64,000 nt of DNA from Sequoia sempervirens (GCA_007258455.2 VDFB02262690.1:1-64000); one strand, 5' to 3'; positions 47,635 through 59,165 are shown, counted from the first letter of the stretch. The notes: generated from the letters alone by a model not told the origin. Program-made: numbers and translations.

Positions 47635-48332
47635 TGTTAATGATATTGCAGCTTCAGTCGATCCTTCCAGCTCAACCCTATTGAGGAAACATAAATTAAA
47701 TGATAGCCCGTTGGCTATTTAATTTATATTCGTTGTTTTGTATTAACTTCATTTTATATTTTGATTATGGCCGACATAAGAAGATGCAAATTCATAGTCA
47801 AATCTTTTATTAGAAGACATTTAATATTTGAGGCCGACTTCCATTTATGAAGAGACGTGATTTCTTGGAGGCCGACATGAAGGATTTGAAGGGATGTGTC
47901 TCTCACATTCATTTGTATATATACACATTGTTTCGTCCATTGTAATCATCCAATTCAGTTCGGTTATTCATGCAAGTTCGATTCATTCCTTTCAAAGGTG
48001 AATATTATCAAAGGCGAATATTTTCAAGTGCGAACTCTTCAAGAGAGAAGTGTGAATTCTTCTAAGTGCAGATTGTGAAGTTAAGTGCAGATTAGAGATC
48101 AAGTAAGAGCAGATTATTTGATTGTTCTACAGCCATTGTTGGTGCTGTATATTGGCCTTGTGATTGGCCTCATTGTAAAGAGACTTGTTGCCATTATTTT
48201 ATATATAAGAGAGATCTTTGTTGCTGGGTTTTTTCTCCCTCAAGAGGAGGGTTTTCCCAGGGTATCTGCTGTGTTATTGTGTCTGATTTTGAATTAATTC
48301 TGTGCATTAAATCTGATTATGTAATTTCAACA
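47635..48332 (+). repeat. Copia-3 3' LTR
   Basis: 698 bp, same length as the 5' LTR, ends TTTCAACA. The preceding AGCTGAGAGGGAG is the PPT. Confidence 0.93.
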
Positions 48333-48337
48333 TGACT

Positions 48338-49074
48338 TCTCTTCGAGCCCAAACATTCTGGCATACTTTCTCTAGTCTCCACTTCTGCTTTTCAGTGTCA
48401 CAACTTCTTTTCATCGAGCCACTCTAGTTTCTCATGACATAGGACTCCATAGGATCGCCTTGCACCCAACTTATGCCTGTTGATCCACTTACTCTGTTAT
48501 GTGTATCCCTAAATACTTTGCCTCTTCATTCCCACCTCCATGATGGTTCTATTGCAAACCTACCTAAGTTTGCCTTGGTGCCTTCCAAAGACACCCCTTT
48601 CTACATTACTTCACCCACATTGAGCAGCCCCAAACTTTGTTGCGTTTCTTCTGTATGCCCATTACATTGCCTCTTGGCACACCTCGTGCCCAATTTTGCC
48701 TGTAACACTACACCAAAAGCTCTGTCCAACCTCCTTTGTGCTCACTCCTCATGGATGAAACCTTTGCAACACCTTCATCAATGCCTTATTGCACTAGTTT
48801 GACTCCGCCAAAACTCCTAGTTCAAATTTCCCATTCAGCCTAACCTTGTCCAATCCAATTGGTAAGAATTTCCCTTGTGACTCAGCGTCCTCTTGGTCTC
48901 TCCAATCTCAGGGCCTATCTGCCACCTGATTTACTCCTCAGATCTGTCCTTGACAACATCCTACTCCTCGAACTCAATGCCTAACTCAAGTCCCCAATAT
49001 TCGATGAGGACTTCTATTCTAAACATATACTGCGGTTCTGGAAGCCTCCCATAGGAAATTCTGCAAAACTTTGA
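48338..49074 (-). other. Copia-2 internal non-coding region
   Basis: On the minus strand this follows the integrase fragment and reaches the Copia-3 insertion point. I find no RT motifs (no YxDD, no KARLVxxG). It is the expected RT location and is occupied by unassigned sequence. Confidence 0.5.
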
Positions 49075-50030
49075 TCAAGGATCATAGCCTTTGCTGCCTC
49101 TACTATAGATCTGTTCTTTCTTTTGACAACTCCATTTTGCTGAGGATTGTACAAAACATAGAACTCCCTCTTAATCCCTGCCTTAATGCAAAATTACGAA
49201 ATCCTCCAGAAGTGTATTCCCCTCCATTATCTGATCTCAGAACCTTAATCCTCATCTCGAACATGTTCTCAACTTATGTCTTGAATTCTCAGAATCTATC
49301 AAGAATTTCCTCAGACTCCTTAGATTTCAAGAAGTAAATCCAAGTCTTTTGGGAATAATCATCGATGAAAGTCACCTAGTACCGAAATCCACTTAGTGAC
49401 GCCACAAACATCGGTCCACACAAATTAGAATGGATAAGATCTAAGATCCCCTTGGATCTACTATCACTACTCTGGAAGAAACTCTTGGTATTCTTACCAA
49501 GTGCGCATCCTCTGCAAATGTCATCATGCTCTATACTGAGCTTTAGAAGACGTGTATGAATGTTGCAGGAAATAGCTCTCAGTAACAAACACTCCTATGC
49601 CATAACTCACTCAAACTGATAGAGCCATGAAATAATGCCTGAACTAGTTGAATCGTCAATATGTATAGACTCTCCTGATGAATAGCAATCACACGAGCAT
49701 AACTAGCATCATCTCCAATCATAACCTGTAAATTAGACTCTCTACTAAGTCTGTTAGATGCTCTCTGTAGCCTGTGACGTGACGTGAAGCACCACTATCT
49801 ATCAACCAAGTATCATTGTCAGTTGATACATTACTTGAAAGAGTAGAGATGAATAGGAATCCTTCTAAATCATCTTTGAGTATCTTGACTCCTTCTAAGA
49901 TGTCTCTTCGTCAATGTCAGCAATATAAACATGTTGCATTAACTTTAATTTACAATCTTGGGCATAGTGGCCATACTTGTCGCACCTGTAGCACTGAATA
50001 TGAGAAAGATCCTTCTAATTCACCAATCAA
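49075..50030 (-). pseudogene. Copia-2 gag zinc knuckle, protease and integrase fragments
   Basis: Minus strand, right to left: zinc knuckle CYRCDKYGHYAQDC (49952-49993); protease WLIDSGASRHVTG (about 49775-49815); pre-integrase CRGCALGKN and SNLCGPM with SGFRY (49588-49376); then FIDDYSQKTWIYFL, LRSDNGGEYTSGGF, and after a frameshift a QQNGVVKRKNRS-like acid region near 49110. The two Asp and the Glu region of the integrase triad are recognisable. Stops and frameshifts abound. The order matches copia PR-INT. The expected RT does not follow. Confidence 0.85.
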
Positions 50031-50547
50031 ATCGCGGTAGCTCAGATCATTACTTGGAAAATATCAAACTCAAATATCCTTCAAACAACGAATGACGAAT
50101 TGACTCCTATTATTAATTAGCCAATAGGCTATATATAGAGTGAGGTTTCAGCCAAAACCTGACTCACGCCCCCAAACCTCTTTTTTTGTTCGGTAAATCG
50201 TGCTTGAAAACAAGCTTGAGTGATCGACGCAAAGATATCTTGCAAAGTACGCTGGAGAAGAAAAGAGAGTTATTGCAAAATTGGACATGGTATTAACTGT
50301 TGCCTTCAATCTCACCTAATACTTTCACCGCCACATTACGATATTTCCTCCATACATATCTTCTGTCATGAGATTTTCATTGCATGGGTGATCACCATTG
50401 AAATCAGAAGAGTTGTTGAAGACTTAATTCTTGATAGTTACCGTTTGGCGTGGGAATCACTTGCATATTTACTCCACTGATAGCAGTAAGAAGTGCTTTC
50501 CCATTTCTCTCATTTGGTCCATGAAATCTAATTTTCATTTACTGTCA

Positions 50548-50954
50548 ATAGATTGAAGCAGCGGCTGGAGAGAGATTGGGTTTTTGTTGTTGTTGACGAG
50601 GAGTCGATAACTATTCCTGCTGATGCCGGTGTTGGGTTCTGAACACTCGTGAATATGCTTGCAGAAAAGGGGCTTGCATTGCCTCATACAATCAACTAGG
50701 TTGGCATCTCGATGGTCGGCGCTATTAGTACCACGACTCATGGGAGAGATGTATGGGGAAAGGGCGGTGGAATCTATCAGCATGTGGCGGGGGTAAGCAT
50801 AGTGTTTCCTATAGTGGCAAATGAAGGCTACACAAAACTTATTCATTTGATAGAAAAGGACGAGGCTCTCAATGTCGCTAGGGTTTCACTGGGATTACTG
50901 AGTGTCATTTCACAGGTGACGTTCTCGGTGGAGAAGATGTTTAAGCATATTTGA
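50548..50954 (+). pseudogene. L-gulonolactone oxidase-like fragment (FAD-binding region)
   Basis: From an acceptor-like TGTCAATAG near 50549 the frame reads SITIPADAGVGF, stop (50640), NMLAEKGLALPHTIN, stop (50697), then MVGAISTTTHGRDVWGKGGG, YQHVAGVSIVFP, EGYTKLIHLIEKDEALNVA and RVSLGLLSVISQVTF to a stop at 50952. This follows plant L-gulonolactone/aldonolactone oxidases (GLALPHS..., GTGAHGSSLWGKGSAV, KVSLGVLGVISQVTF), which bind FAD covalently or tightly and act in ascorbate synthesis. Only a middle segment exists, with two stops, so it is a captured gene fragment. Confidence 0.75.
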
Positions 50955-50959
50955 GAGAT

Positions 50960-52940
50960 GATTCAAATATGGATAAATCCTTAGTAAAATTTTCTGCTCA
51001 ATTTATTGGTATCCTTCGTTCTCTAGAGTGCAACATATTTTTTTCATAAACTATTTATTGGAATATATTTTTCTTCAAGAATGTGCTCTTCTCTTTGATA
51101 TTTAAATGCATTTTGTATCGAGATAACAATGCCCTTTTTTCGCTAATGTAGATTTAAGAATTGAAATTATTTTCAATATTTTAGCGCGATGTGTAATTTT
51201 TTTTCAAACCCCTTCTATAATTTTGGTGTTCCAGCTCCATCAAATGATATGCTGTATATATTTTAAATTACAGTTTCCATGTTTATTTTTATATATTTTT
51301 CTATAGAAGGTTGCTGGGAATGAGTGAGGCTGGAAGTGGGCATCAAATTGCACCCCCGTCCATTACTCAGTGATACGTTGCAAATGCTGGTCCATATGTG
51401 AAGCTACAGGAAGAGGACGACTGGTTAAAGCATCCAAAAAGGGAACATTTCATAGGTTTGACCTGCTATTAGAGTGAATGATAGGCATTGCGTTGTCTGG
51501 ACTAACTGGTTGTAGAAAAGCAGTATTGGAAGATGTTTTGCTCTGTTGGTTCTTGTGCTTTGATAGTTTTGAATTTATGAGGCAGTATTCACATAGGACA
51601 GGGCCTATCTTGACACAAGAATCCCTCTCCTTATATTTTGATTAATTTTGCTATGGTTAGATGCAATAATTTCTAGGTTTGTTTACATATATCATAAATG
51701 CAAGGTTTATGGGTGCAAAGTAATAATAAATAAACCCTTTTGTTCTTCCAATATCCAGTGCAAGAGTACATAAGGAAAAATTATATTCTTATATTTCTTC
51801 TCTGATTTATGTACCCTCATATCCATATCATGCAAGGATAACTACACCTTTTCAGTAACACGCATGCACAATGAGTACTACTCATGCCTTACCCATGCTT
51901 GATTCTTTTGTTGATGCTATGGATTTTTTTGGTTTACTCACTCCACAAATCTCATTTCAAATGCATTCAAAAAATTTAAAATAAGTTCATTCAGTATAGA
52001 TATCTATCAACTGTAAGTGTGCCACTTATGCCATCCATTTGGCCATCTATTCCACTCATATACTGCATCAGATTTTTCCACATTTTAAATATAAAAATGA
52101 GATACCACATCACAATGTTACATTTTGAACACAACAATTTATGCACCAATCCTCACACATCATATTGTAAGGCTAAAGTGTTAGATGGTAATCATATTCT
52201 GATACAGATGATGTAATGCCCTCCCTATCTACAACCATAAACAAATTGCAACTTGCGATAAGCAGCTGACTACTGGGGTCACAACAACACATGATTTTGG
52301 TGCAAATAAACAAAAACATGGTGGTTTTACTTGTATTTAATACTGGCATGATAAGGTTTGAGGTAACCAAGCAAGCCCCTTTTACATGGTAATGCATGTG
52401 AACTCATGCACTAATTCTTAGGCATGGTTATGTTTAGTAATTCTGGTAAAGCCCATTCTTTTTATCCCAGGTTTACTTCATTACTATTCTGGATTGCAAT
52501 CCCAACCTACATCCAGTGCAGTCAAGACTGAACCAATTCAAGAATTAGTATCTCTTTTCTTCTTATTCATGAAGAATATAGATGTATATGTATGTATGTA
52601 TATGCACATACAATGTAGCATTTATTTTGTTCTTAGTTGCACACAAAAATAGGTATTCACCATGTTCTATCAATCATTGCTGACAAGAATCATTGTCTTT
52701 GTCTTCTATGGCTATGGATCTGCACTTTCAACACTCATAACAAGGAGTCATTCAATCAATAATTAAGGATCGAGAGCTGTTCAATCTTCTTTCTCATACG
52801 TTACTCCTTCCTCTACTGTATTCTAGGTACTTTTAGACAACCATATAATTCATTTTTCTTCTCGGTTCTGTATTTAAAAAGAAAAAAATGTGGCTGTGGT
52901 TTGTTGTTTTCCCTTAGTTTTGAATTGGGGTGAGGGATTA
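50960..52940. other. AT-rich spacer in the foreign block
   Basis: No recognised gene. Short frames on both strands lack support. A (ATGT)n-like run at about 52576-52600 is a microsatellite. Confidence 0.4.
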
Positions 52941-52948
52941 TGCTGCAG

Positions 52949-53118
52949 GTGATCATTGGGGGTGTAGGTGGAGGCGGCGGATTTATTTCCAGTGGCGGAG
53001 CGGCTGCGCCAGCGGCTGCTGGAGGTGGTGCTGCTACACCTACTGATGAGTCCCCTGCTGAGGAGAAGGAGGAAGAAGAAAGTGATGATGACATGTGGGC
53101 TTCTCTTTGTTTGATTAG
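52949..53118 (+). pseudogene. RPP3-like: 60S acidic ribosomal protein P3-like terminal exon
   Basis: After a TATGCTGCAG acceptor (ends 52948) the exon encodes VIIGGVGGGGGF, a Gly/Ala-rich hinge (SSGGAAAPAAAGGGAA), an acidic PAEEKEEEESDDDM, and the stalk-protein C-terminus GFSLFD plus stop at 53116-53118. Plant P3 has QVIIGGGGGGGF at this place, which distinguishes it from P1/P2. Two extra bases (TG, about 53096) between SDDDM and GFSLFD shift the frame, so the conserved tail is out of frame. The upstream exon was not found. Intron-exon edge and 3' flank are preserved, so it was copied as genomic DNA, not as cDNA. P3 forms part of the ribosomal stalk that recruits translation GTPases. Confidence 0.8.
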
Positions 53119-53367
53119 GTTAGGGTTAATTAGCATTCATCTTCATTTTAGACAGACATGGGCATTTTTGTGGACCTTATAATTGAAATGGGTTTGACTA
53201 AGAAATTTAATTACAAGAGGGATTACAGAGACTTTCGATGAGGTGTTCTTATGTTATTTGAAATGACAAATCTTGGCGGTATGTAAGTTATGATTATTTC
53301 TCTACTGCAATGTGATGTAATTTTTCTATAACATTCTACAAGTTTTTAAATGCAAATGGTTGTTAAC

Positions 53368-53500
53368 TGAGGAGTGTTGAACCCCCCGTGAATGAGTGCA
53401 TGTACATAACACCTCCAACAGTGGTTGCCAAAGCTCCGAGTGAACCCGAAATAGGCCATGGACTTGGATCTACCAAGTGATGAGAATGCCTTTGAGTCAT
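53368..53500 (-). pseudogene. cox3: Mitochondrial cytochrome c oxidase subunit 3, 5' fragment
   Basis: ATG at 53500-53498 on the minus strand opens 44 uninterrupted codons: [20 protein letters not shown], then [18 protein letters not shown] and STLLS. This is the highly conserved N-terminus of plant mitochondrial COX3 (family: [33 protein letters not shown]). Identity ends abruptly after Leu-Leu-Ser at about 53368, which marks the junction with nuclear DNA about 250 bp downstream of the P3 exon. COX3 is a membrane subunit of complex IV. The nuclear fragment cannot function. Confidence 0.88.
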
Positions 53501-54295
53501 AAACAACTCCGCTCCGTTCCGTTGCTTCGAGTACCGTCAACCCGCCCCGCCCTTCACCTGAGATGGGATAGTTCCCGGGCAACTATATGGGTGGGCTGGA
53601 ATTCTAGAACTATATCCACCCACCCCTTAAAATAGTAGGGCTATTCCCCCCCATCCCGATAGTTGGGTGGCAATAGTTGCTACCATAGAATAGTAGGGGC
53701 CCTGGGGTTCTAGCCATTTATCAACGCCCTTATCCCAAGGCAGACCCCACCACCCAATAGAATATGGATGGTGGGGTCGAGGTCATCCCTATATCCTCCC
53801 ACCCCCCGGAACCGGTGGGGTCTTGCCCCGGCTAGAACCCCAGCACTAAAGTTGCCCGACATACCCTTTATCTTCCTCCCACCCGGGTGGGGGGCTAAAG
53901 GGGCCACCCACCCTGCATTGGTAAATAGGATGGTGGGGTCTTGCGGCCTCCTCGACCTATTGGTCAGTCGAGAGCACCCACGGCCATGGCCACGACCCCT
54001 CTCTACGAACTATTGCCTCCTGGAACTACCCTGCGCTTCGCGACTGACCCCCTACTATTCTAAGGGGCCTTAGGGGTCCGCCTTTATCTTCCTCCCACCC
54101 AACTATTCTACTCACCCTGGCCTCCCACCCTCGGGAACTAGAATCCCCACCCAACCCGGACTTCTCCTATATCCTCCCACCCAAGGCCTATCCCTATATC
54201 CTCCCACTCCCCCAGGGGGGTTGGTGTTAATCCACCCACTTTTTCATCTACCCGACTAGAATTCCTCCAAAAGGAATATATGGTCGGTACCAAGG
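53368..54295 (-). other. GC-rich mitochondrial DNA insertion (NUMT)
   Basis: A sharply bounded GC/C-rich island within AT-rich DNA. Its left end encodes the start of cox3 on the minus strand. The remainder, upstream of cox3, is rich in short repeats: TATATCCTCCCACCC at about 53791, 54169 and 54194; GATGGTGGGGTC at about 53767 and 53930; the inverted pair TGGGGTTCTAGCC / GGCTAGAACCCCA at about 53703 and 53828. Such repeat-dense GC-rich intergenic DNA is consistent with a gymnosperm mitochondrial genome. The right edge near 54295 is approximate. Confidence 0.75.
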
Positions 54296-57190
54296 GCGAA
54301 TAGGTCTGATAAAGTTTTACAAATGTACGAGGTTTATGTGAGGGCAGTATATGATCTAAAGATTAAGTTGGCTGTAGAATATGGTTAGCTGTTCGTTTTA
54401 ATAATAGCTATGTTAGGATCTGCGGTTCACGTAGTGAAACAATTTTTTTGCTATGGAGCTCTATTCAATTGGGTTTTGTTATTTATGCAATTTGTGTAGG
54501 TAAACATTTTGATTTCCCCCAATTTTAACTAAAAGGAAGCCATGCACTTGGTTTCAATTTTTTGGTGCCCTTTTAGATTAAAGTCTCTTTATCTGCAGTT
54601 CTTCAATTTAAACATAGTACATGTCCTGAATAGTTGCATGGACTCTATTGGCCTACAAAACTATGCTCTTTATTTTTTATAGGGAGGCAGTTTTTAACAT
54701 TAGAGCCAAAGGAATGGCTTGATCCTTGAATATTTCAAACTATAGGATTTGACCTTATCATTTTTAATTAGTTTGGTTGCTCAATCAATTCCCCATATAG
54801 AAAATATTGCAATGATTCATTGACAGTGGGACCTAGCGATGATATCTTTAAATAAACACTGGGTAAATTGTAATGAAACAAAACAGAGACGTTCTTAAAG
54901 AAACACATTTTTAGAAGTGGCAATTTTGTTTCAGTTTTGAATCTTGATTTGCAGGTGTAGTACATTTTATATATAGAATATAGTTGAAGGCATCGTTGAC
55001 AAGAACTTTTCTGCCAAATGTGCCTCAAATTGATAGAGATAACAAATCTAATTCTGGATTCAGTGTTCTTGGAGAATGTCGTATGGAGGGGTACCATCAT
55101 AGAATGCAGTGTCCTAGATTGATCCATAGTACCAAAATTTTAAATAAGTGCATTAATGGAGGCCAAATCACATTCTAATATGTGGGCTTTGGATGGTGTT
55201 CTGGGGCTTCGGTGTTTTTATTTTAAGGACATATCAATGATATCATTATTTTACTTGGAGAGTGCATTGCTCCACTGTTTTTCAGGCTTTACAACACAGT
55301 AAGGTTCATAGTTTGACCACTGCGTTTTCTATTATATAGTACTGCTAATTTCTACAAAATGTTTTTAGGTGCTATTTAAAGAGTATTATAACAAAGATCC
55401 ATCTAATGGTAGGGATGGGAGGCAAGAAAATTGTAGCTGCTGCAAACTGAGGAAAATTTTTAACAAATGAAAGCAAACGTGTGGTTTGTTTCTTGTGATA
55501 ATATTTTTTAGAATTTCTTTGTCCAGTTCAACAATAAAATCCTACAACATCTAGCGGGGTAAAAAAATTTGGTCTGCATGAAACTGTACAATAGCAAAAA
55601 TGTTGACAATTTTTGGCGAACCTTTTGAGAAATGTCTGTGTTCGTCCCTTGGAAAGATAGTTGGACACTGTAGAATTTTTGACAAGTGGTAGTATAAGTA
55701 TATGGTTTATATCTTGTGATAATATGATTTAGATTAGTTTGTGTTTTCTAATAAAAAATACACTAGAGCCAAATTGTCCATTGCAGGAGTTTGTATGTCT
55801 GCAAAAATTAACCCCATTTTTTCTGCAATATTCACTGAAGTTTCTTGGTGGCCTACTATTGGACTACAAGGTGGGCATCTACTTTTTTGAATTTTAGGAA
55901 CATGGCATTTGAGTAATTTTCATTTCTATATTTGAGCAGGTAGGCTACATAGCATGAACAAATGATCTTGTGCCATCTTCTCATCCTCTTAATAGTGCAC
56001 CTACAAATATAACAAATCCGTATATAAGTTATTGCTGTGGAGATTGAATAACAATGGAGTTTCATGGCTTTAGAAAATTATATGAAGAGTAATGATAAGA
56101 AATACATGGTTGTGGTATACGTGAATTTTATTTTTTACTTCATGTTATTTGCCAAAAGCAGCTGCATGATACATGTTACACATCAATTTACAGGGCATAC
56201 ATACATAATGACAGTTTTCCAACTCTCTGCACAAATGAATAAGAAATCATTGATTACAAAATCTTCAAAAATGAACTTTATATAAATATTTTCATTAATT
56301 CACAATAAAAATTATAATTTTCTATCAGCGTAACCCTTGCACCCCTCCCTGGTACAAGTGCTAGTATATCTTGCACCGATGAAAACACTCAGATCTCAAG
56401 AATGAAATCGAATTAACTTTGGTTTCAGATCACAAAGGCAACACAGTGATATCAATTCATTGATTAAACTTGGCAGCAACAAGTCATATATCACCACTCG
56501 TAGACTAGCATCGCACAAGAAATGTGTGTACGACGTCCAATATTAAAAGGAAGGCAACTGGAACTCAAGAACCACCAATACATAGTTTAAATTAGTAGAA
56601 CAACCTTAGGTAATTGGAGCGCAGTAACCTGGAAATCGATTTATTACCAATGAATATATATATATATGACCAATCTCGACATTGAAGTGTCATCCCAGTG
56701 ACATGCGCCACAAACCAGATTGTGATATCCGTGAATGTCTAGCCGCAACGATGTGATGAACCCGTGAAACTGAGATACTCCTCCCGTTTAGGGTATAGCC
56801 GTAAGATGTTTGTGCTTGATCAAGTTGCAGGTGATAGTGCCTGAAAGCCGCGATCTGGGAAAGACAAGGTGGTGCGACCCAATTCCAGCAAAGAGCAAGC
56901 GGCAATGGGATGTCTCAGAATCAATGCTCGATGAAAGACACCCGATTATTGAATTGATGCACTCTCCTGATCAGCCTTCTTCCGCGAGCTAAGGAAGTCT
57001 ATTGATGACTTACGGGGTCCCTCCGCCAAGAGTGCTACACAATCGTTGGTGTTCAATGTTCGGAAGCCACTGCTTTGACTCCTGGTATATGCCCGATGGT
57101 GAATCTGGCACCAGTAATGAACACGGGTGATCCAACCCGTAGGCGATCAAACTTGGGCAACTTGAATCTTCCACTGATGCTCTGAAGCCT
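54296..57190. other. Remainder of the foreign block, unassigned
   Basis: AT-rich to about 56300, then less so. At 56810-56992 a plus-strand 60-codon frame and at 57050-57160 a minus-strand frame (VGSPVFITGARFTIGHIPG) have protein-like composition. I cannot assign either. Confidence 0.4.
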
Positions 57191-57199
57191 CATCAAGCC

Positions 57200-57291
57200 T
57201 AAACTTCCAAGGTAATGAGTACCCTAAACTTCCAAGAATTGAAGTTTGAAGCCCCATCAAGCCTATCTTCTGCCTTGACACTAGTCACCAT
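57200..57291 (-). pseudogene. Copia-2 gag start
   Basis: ATG at 57291 on the minus strand: MVTSVKAEDRLDGASNFNSW then KFRVLITLE, the typical copia gag opening (LxGxxNFxxWKxR). It breaks off at the foreign block. A local imperfect duplication of GAAGTTTAGG...GGCTTGATG marks the break. Confidence 0.8.
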
Positions 57292-57381
57292 CTTCTTCTC
57301 TGAGTAACTGCCCTAAACAAAGAATTGTCTTCCACACAACCCGGAATTATGCTTAGTCAAATCTGATCAGATTTTCTTGAA

Positions 57382-57398
57382 CCTTGGCTGTGATACTA
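57382..57398 (-). other. Copia-2 primer binding site
   Basis: The minus strand next to the LTR reads TAGTATCACAGCCAAGG, a diverged initiator-tRNA-Met PBS. Confidence 0.65.
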
Positions 57399-57848
57399 TG
57401 TTAATTTTTTAGATCAGATATGAATAGTAAGCAGAAAAATGCAGAGAGACAATGTACACAGTATTTTTATCCTGGGAAAAACCTTCTACTCAAGGGAGAA
57501 AAACCCATCAGAACCTTACTAATGATAGACAAGTACAAAGGTGCAAAATCGCACTTGAGAATCAAGCCAAAAATAGGCAGAATACAATGATACAATCCAG
57601 CATTGTCATAAAATAATTCGTGCACTTCCTTAAGACTTCTGTGGTAGCGAACTTCCTTCTTGATAGCGAACTGAAATGAATAAATTGATTGAATGAGGAG
57701 AGTCTCTCTCCTATTTATACAAATCCAGGCGTCATTCTTCACTTGAGCCGACCCAGCAAATTTAATGACTGTTTATGATTAGGCCGACTGGCTTGTATGT
57801 GAATCTTCTCTAGGTAATACCTCTGGAAGCTACTCAAAAACATCAACA
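57399..57848 (-). repeat. Copia-2 5' LTR
   Basis: 450 bp, same length and orientation as 41905-42354. TATAAATAGG on the minus strand (plus-strand CCTATTTATA at about 57710). Confidence 0.9.
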
Positions 57849-57853
57849 CTAGT

Positions 57854-58880
57854 CAATTTGTAACTCTAAATCGGTGGGTTCAATTTTGAACATAATGAAT
57901 TTCTAATTTATTTTTAACTTTTAATTAAACTATAAATCTTAAAAACGAGGAAATTATAAAACGGCGATAGGAAAGAAGAAAATGCGTGAAAATGCGAAGG
58001 TAAATGAGGTTGATGAAGGCATGTACTCAACGAGGAAGATTGACGGTAAGATTGCTGCCACAAGGCTCCCTCCTGTCTCCAGAGGGTTTCTTGCCATTGA
58101 TTGTCACCCCTCTCGATTTTGTCTCTGCTGCACAGGTCAAGGAAAATTCAAACCATGCCCCTAAAGCGAATCCAAATGTTTCCAATAAGCCAGATGAAGT
58201 TGGTGGTGACCTTGACAAAAGTCTTTATTTCTTCAGGGATATCCCTGTGTCTTTCTCTTGTTCCCCGCTTGAGTTATGCCTCTTGAAGTAGCACCTTGCC
58301 TTTGTTATCGTAGATTTGGAAAGCCGATCCAGTATCTGTTGGGTGATGGCAAGGAAACCTTATTTAGTTGAAATCTACAGGTGGGTAGAGGGCCGAAGTT
58401 TCTTGGCTTTCTATCACTGACCTTGCAGTGATCATGCTCTCCAATGGATTTTTTGATGTAAATTTCTTCTCTCAATTGGAAAGAGATTCAGTTTGGCCCA
58501 TGGTTTTCTGTGAAGAATGGTGTCTTCATGTGCCTCTCATATCCCTTCTCTATCCCCTGTAAGGTTGTTTTTCTGTAGGTTCCATGCTGCTCAGGGCTTT
58601 ATAATCTTACTCTTCTCTTGTACCATGGATTCAATACGATTTTTAAAGGACTTTGATTTTGTTGTTTATCACGATTCCAGAGAGTTTCCTGAAGGGATGG
58701 GTTCTAGGGGGAAGACCAAGGGCTTAAGTTTGGAGATAGTGGGGGATGGCAGTAATGACCTAAATATACATGTAGTACTTAGAAAGATTAGTTATAAAAA
58801 ATGTATCAAGAAAAAGTAGTTACACATGAAACTTTGGCATATTAAGTAATCTTTGAGATACTAACTAGTAAATTTGAACA
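57854..58880. other. Region with short frames, nothing assigned
   Basis: Overlapping frames at 57982-58291 and one at 58517-58819 have no recognised motif. No TE hallmark seen. Confidence 0.35.
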
Positions 58881-58889
58881 GACTGCAAT

Positions 58890-59165
58890 GATTACATTTA
58901 ACATTTTAACTTCTGAAGTGAACATTAACAATGAAAATGTCAAATTTACAATTCATATTATATTCAAAATTTCAAATGATGATTGCAAATACAATGTTCA
59001 AAATGACATGATGGCTTGAACTAATAAAGTTGAAAACATTGAAATAATTGCATTGAACATTTTAACATTTGAAGTTGAACATCAACAATGAAAATGTCAC
59101 ATTTATAATTTATATTTATTCATTACAAATACAATGTTCAAAGTGATATGATGCCTTGAAATGAT
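58890..59165. repeat. Tandem duplication, period about 155 bp
   Basis: ACATTTTAACTTCTGAAGTG at about 58900 and ACATTTTAACATTTGAAGTT at about 59059 are followed in parallel by AACAATGAAAATGTCA and AAATACAATGTTCAAA(A/G)TGA. Confidence 0.65.

Larger units (their letters stand above)
43553..48332 (+). mobile_element. Ty1-copia-type retrotransposon Copia-3, nested, internally deleted
   Basis: Two 698-bp LTRs (43553-44250, 47635-48332) are flanked by identical TGACT (43548-43552 and 48333-48337). A standard PBS, TGGTATCAGAGCAGG, starts at 44251. A PPT, AGCTGAGAGGGAG, ends at 47634. LTRs differ at about 16 positions by hand count, nearly all transitions (about 2.3%), so this is a fairly young insertion into Copia-2. 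The internal region is only 3.4 kb and contains RNase H but no recognised gag, protease, integrase or RT. Confidence 0.95.
50045..57190. other. Foreign DNA block inserted in Copia-2 gag
   Basis: Copia-2 gag begins on the minus strand at 57291 and breaks off after about 30 codons near 57200. The zinc knuckle resumes near 50030. The gag middle is lost. The block between carries unrelated nuclear gene fragments and a mitochondrial piece (listed separately). I could not identify terminal repeats or a target duplication, so the mechanism (Helitron, Pack-type transposon, or repair patch) is open. Confidence 0.6.
41905..57848 (-). mobile_element. Ty1-copia-type retrotransposon Copia-2, minus strand, heavily interrupted
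   Basis: Two 450-bp LTRs in the same (reverse) orientation lie 15 kb apart and are flanked by identical CTAGT (41900-41904 and 57849-57853). Between them on the minus strand are a gag start, zinc knuckle, protease and integrase pieces and the RNase H C-terminus. Copia-3 (43553-48332) and about 7 kb of foreign DNA (about 50045-57190) are inserted within. Subtracting these leaves about 4 kb of original element. I do not recognise any RT segment. LTRs differ at about 35 of 450 positions by hand count, much more than those of Copia-3, so it is older. Confidence 0.88.

Noticed and set aside
52813..53136. Minus-strand 107-codon Ser/Pro/Ala-rich frame
   Set aside because: It is the antisense shadow of the P3 Gly/Ala/Glu-rich exon.
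53368..54295. Helitron or CpG-island promoter as explanation of the GC-rich block
   Set aside because: The cox3 start identified on the minus strand explains the composition better as mitochondrial DNA.
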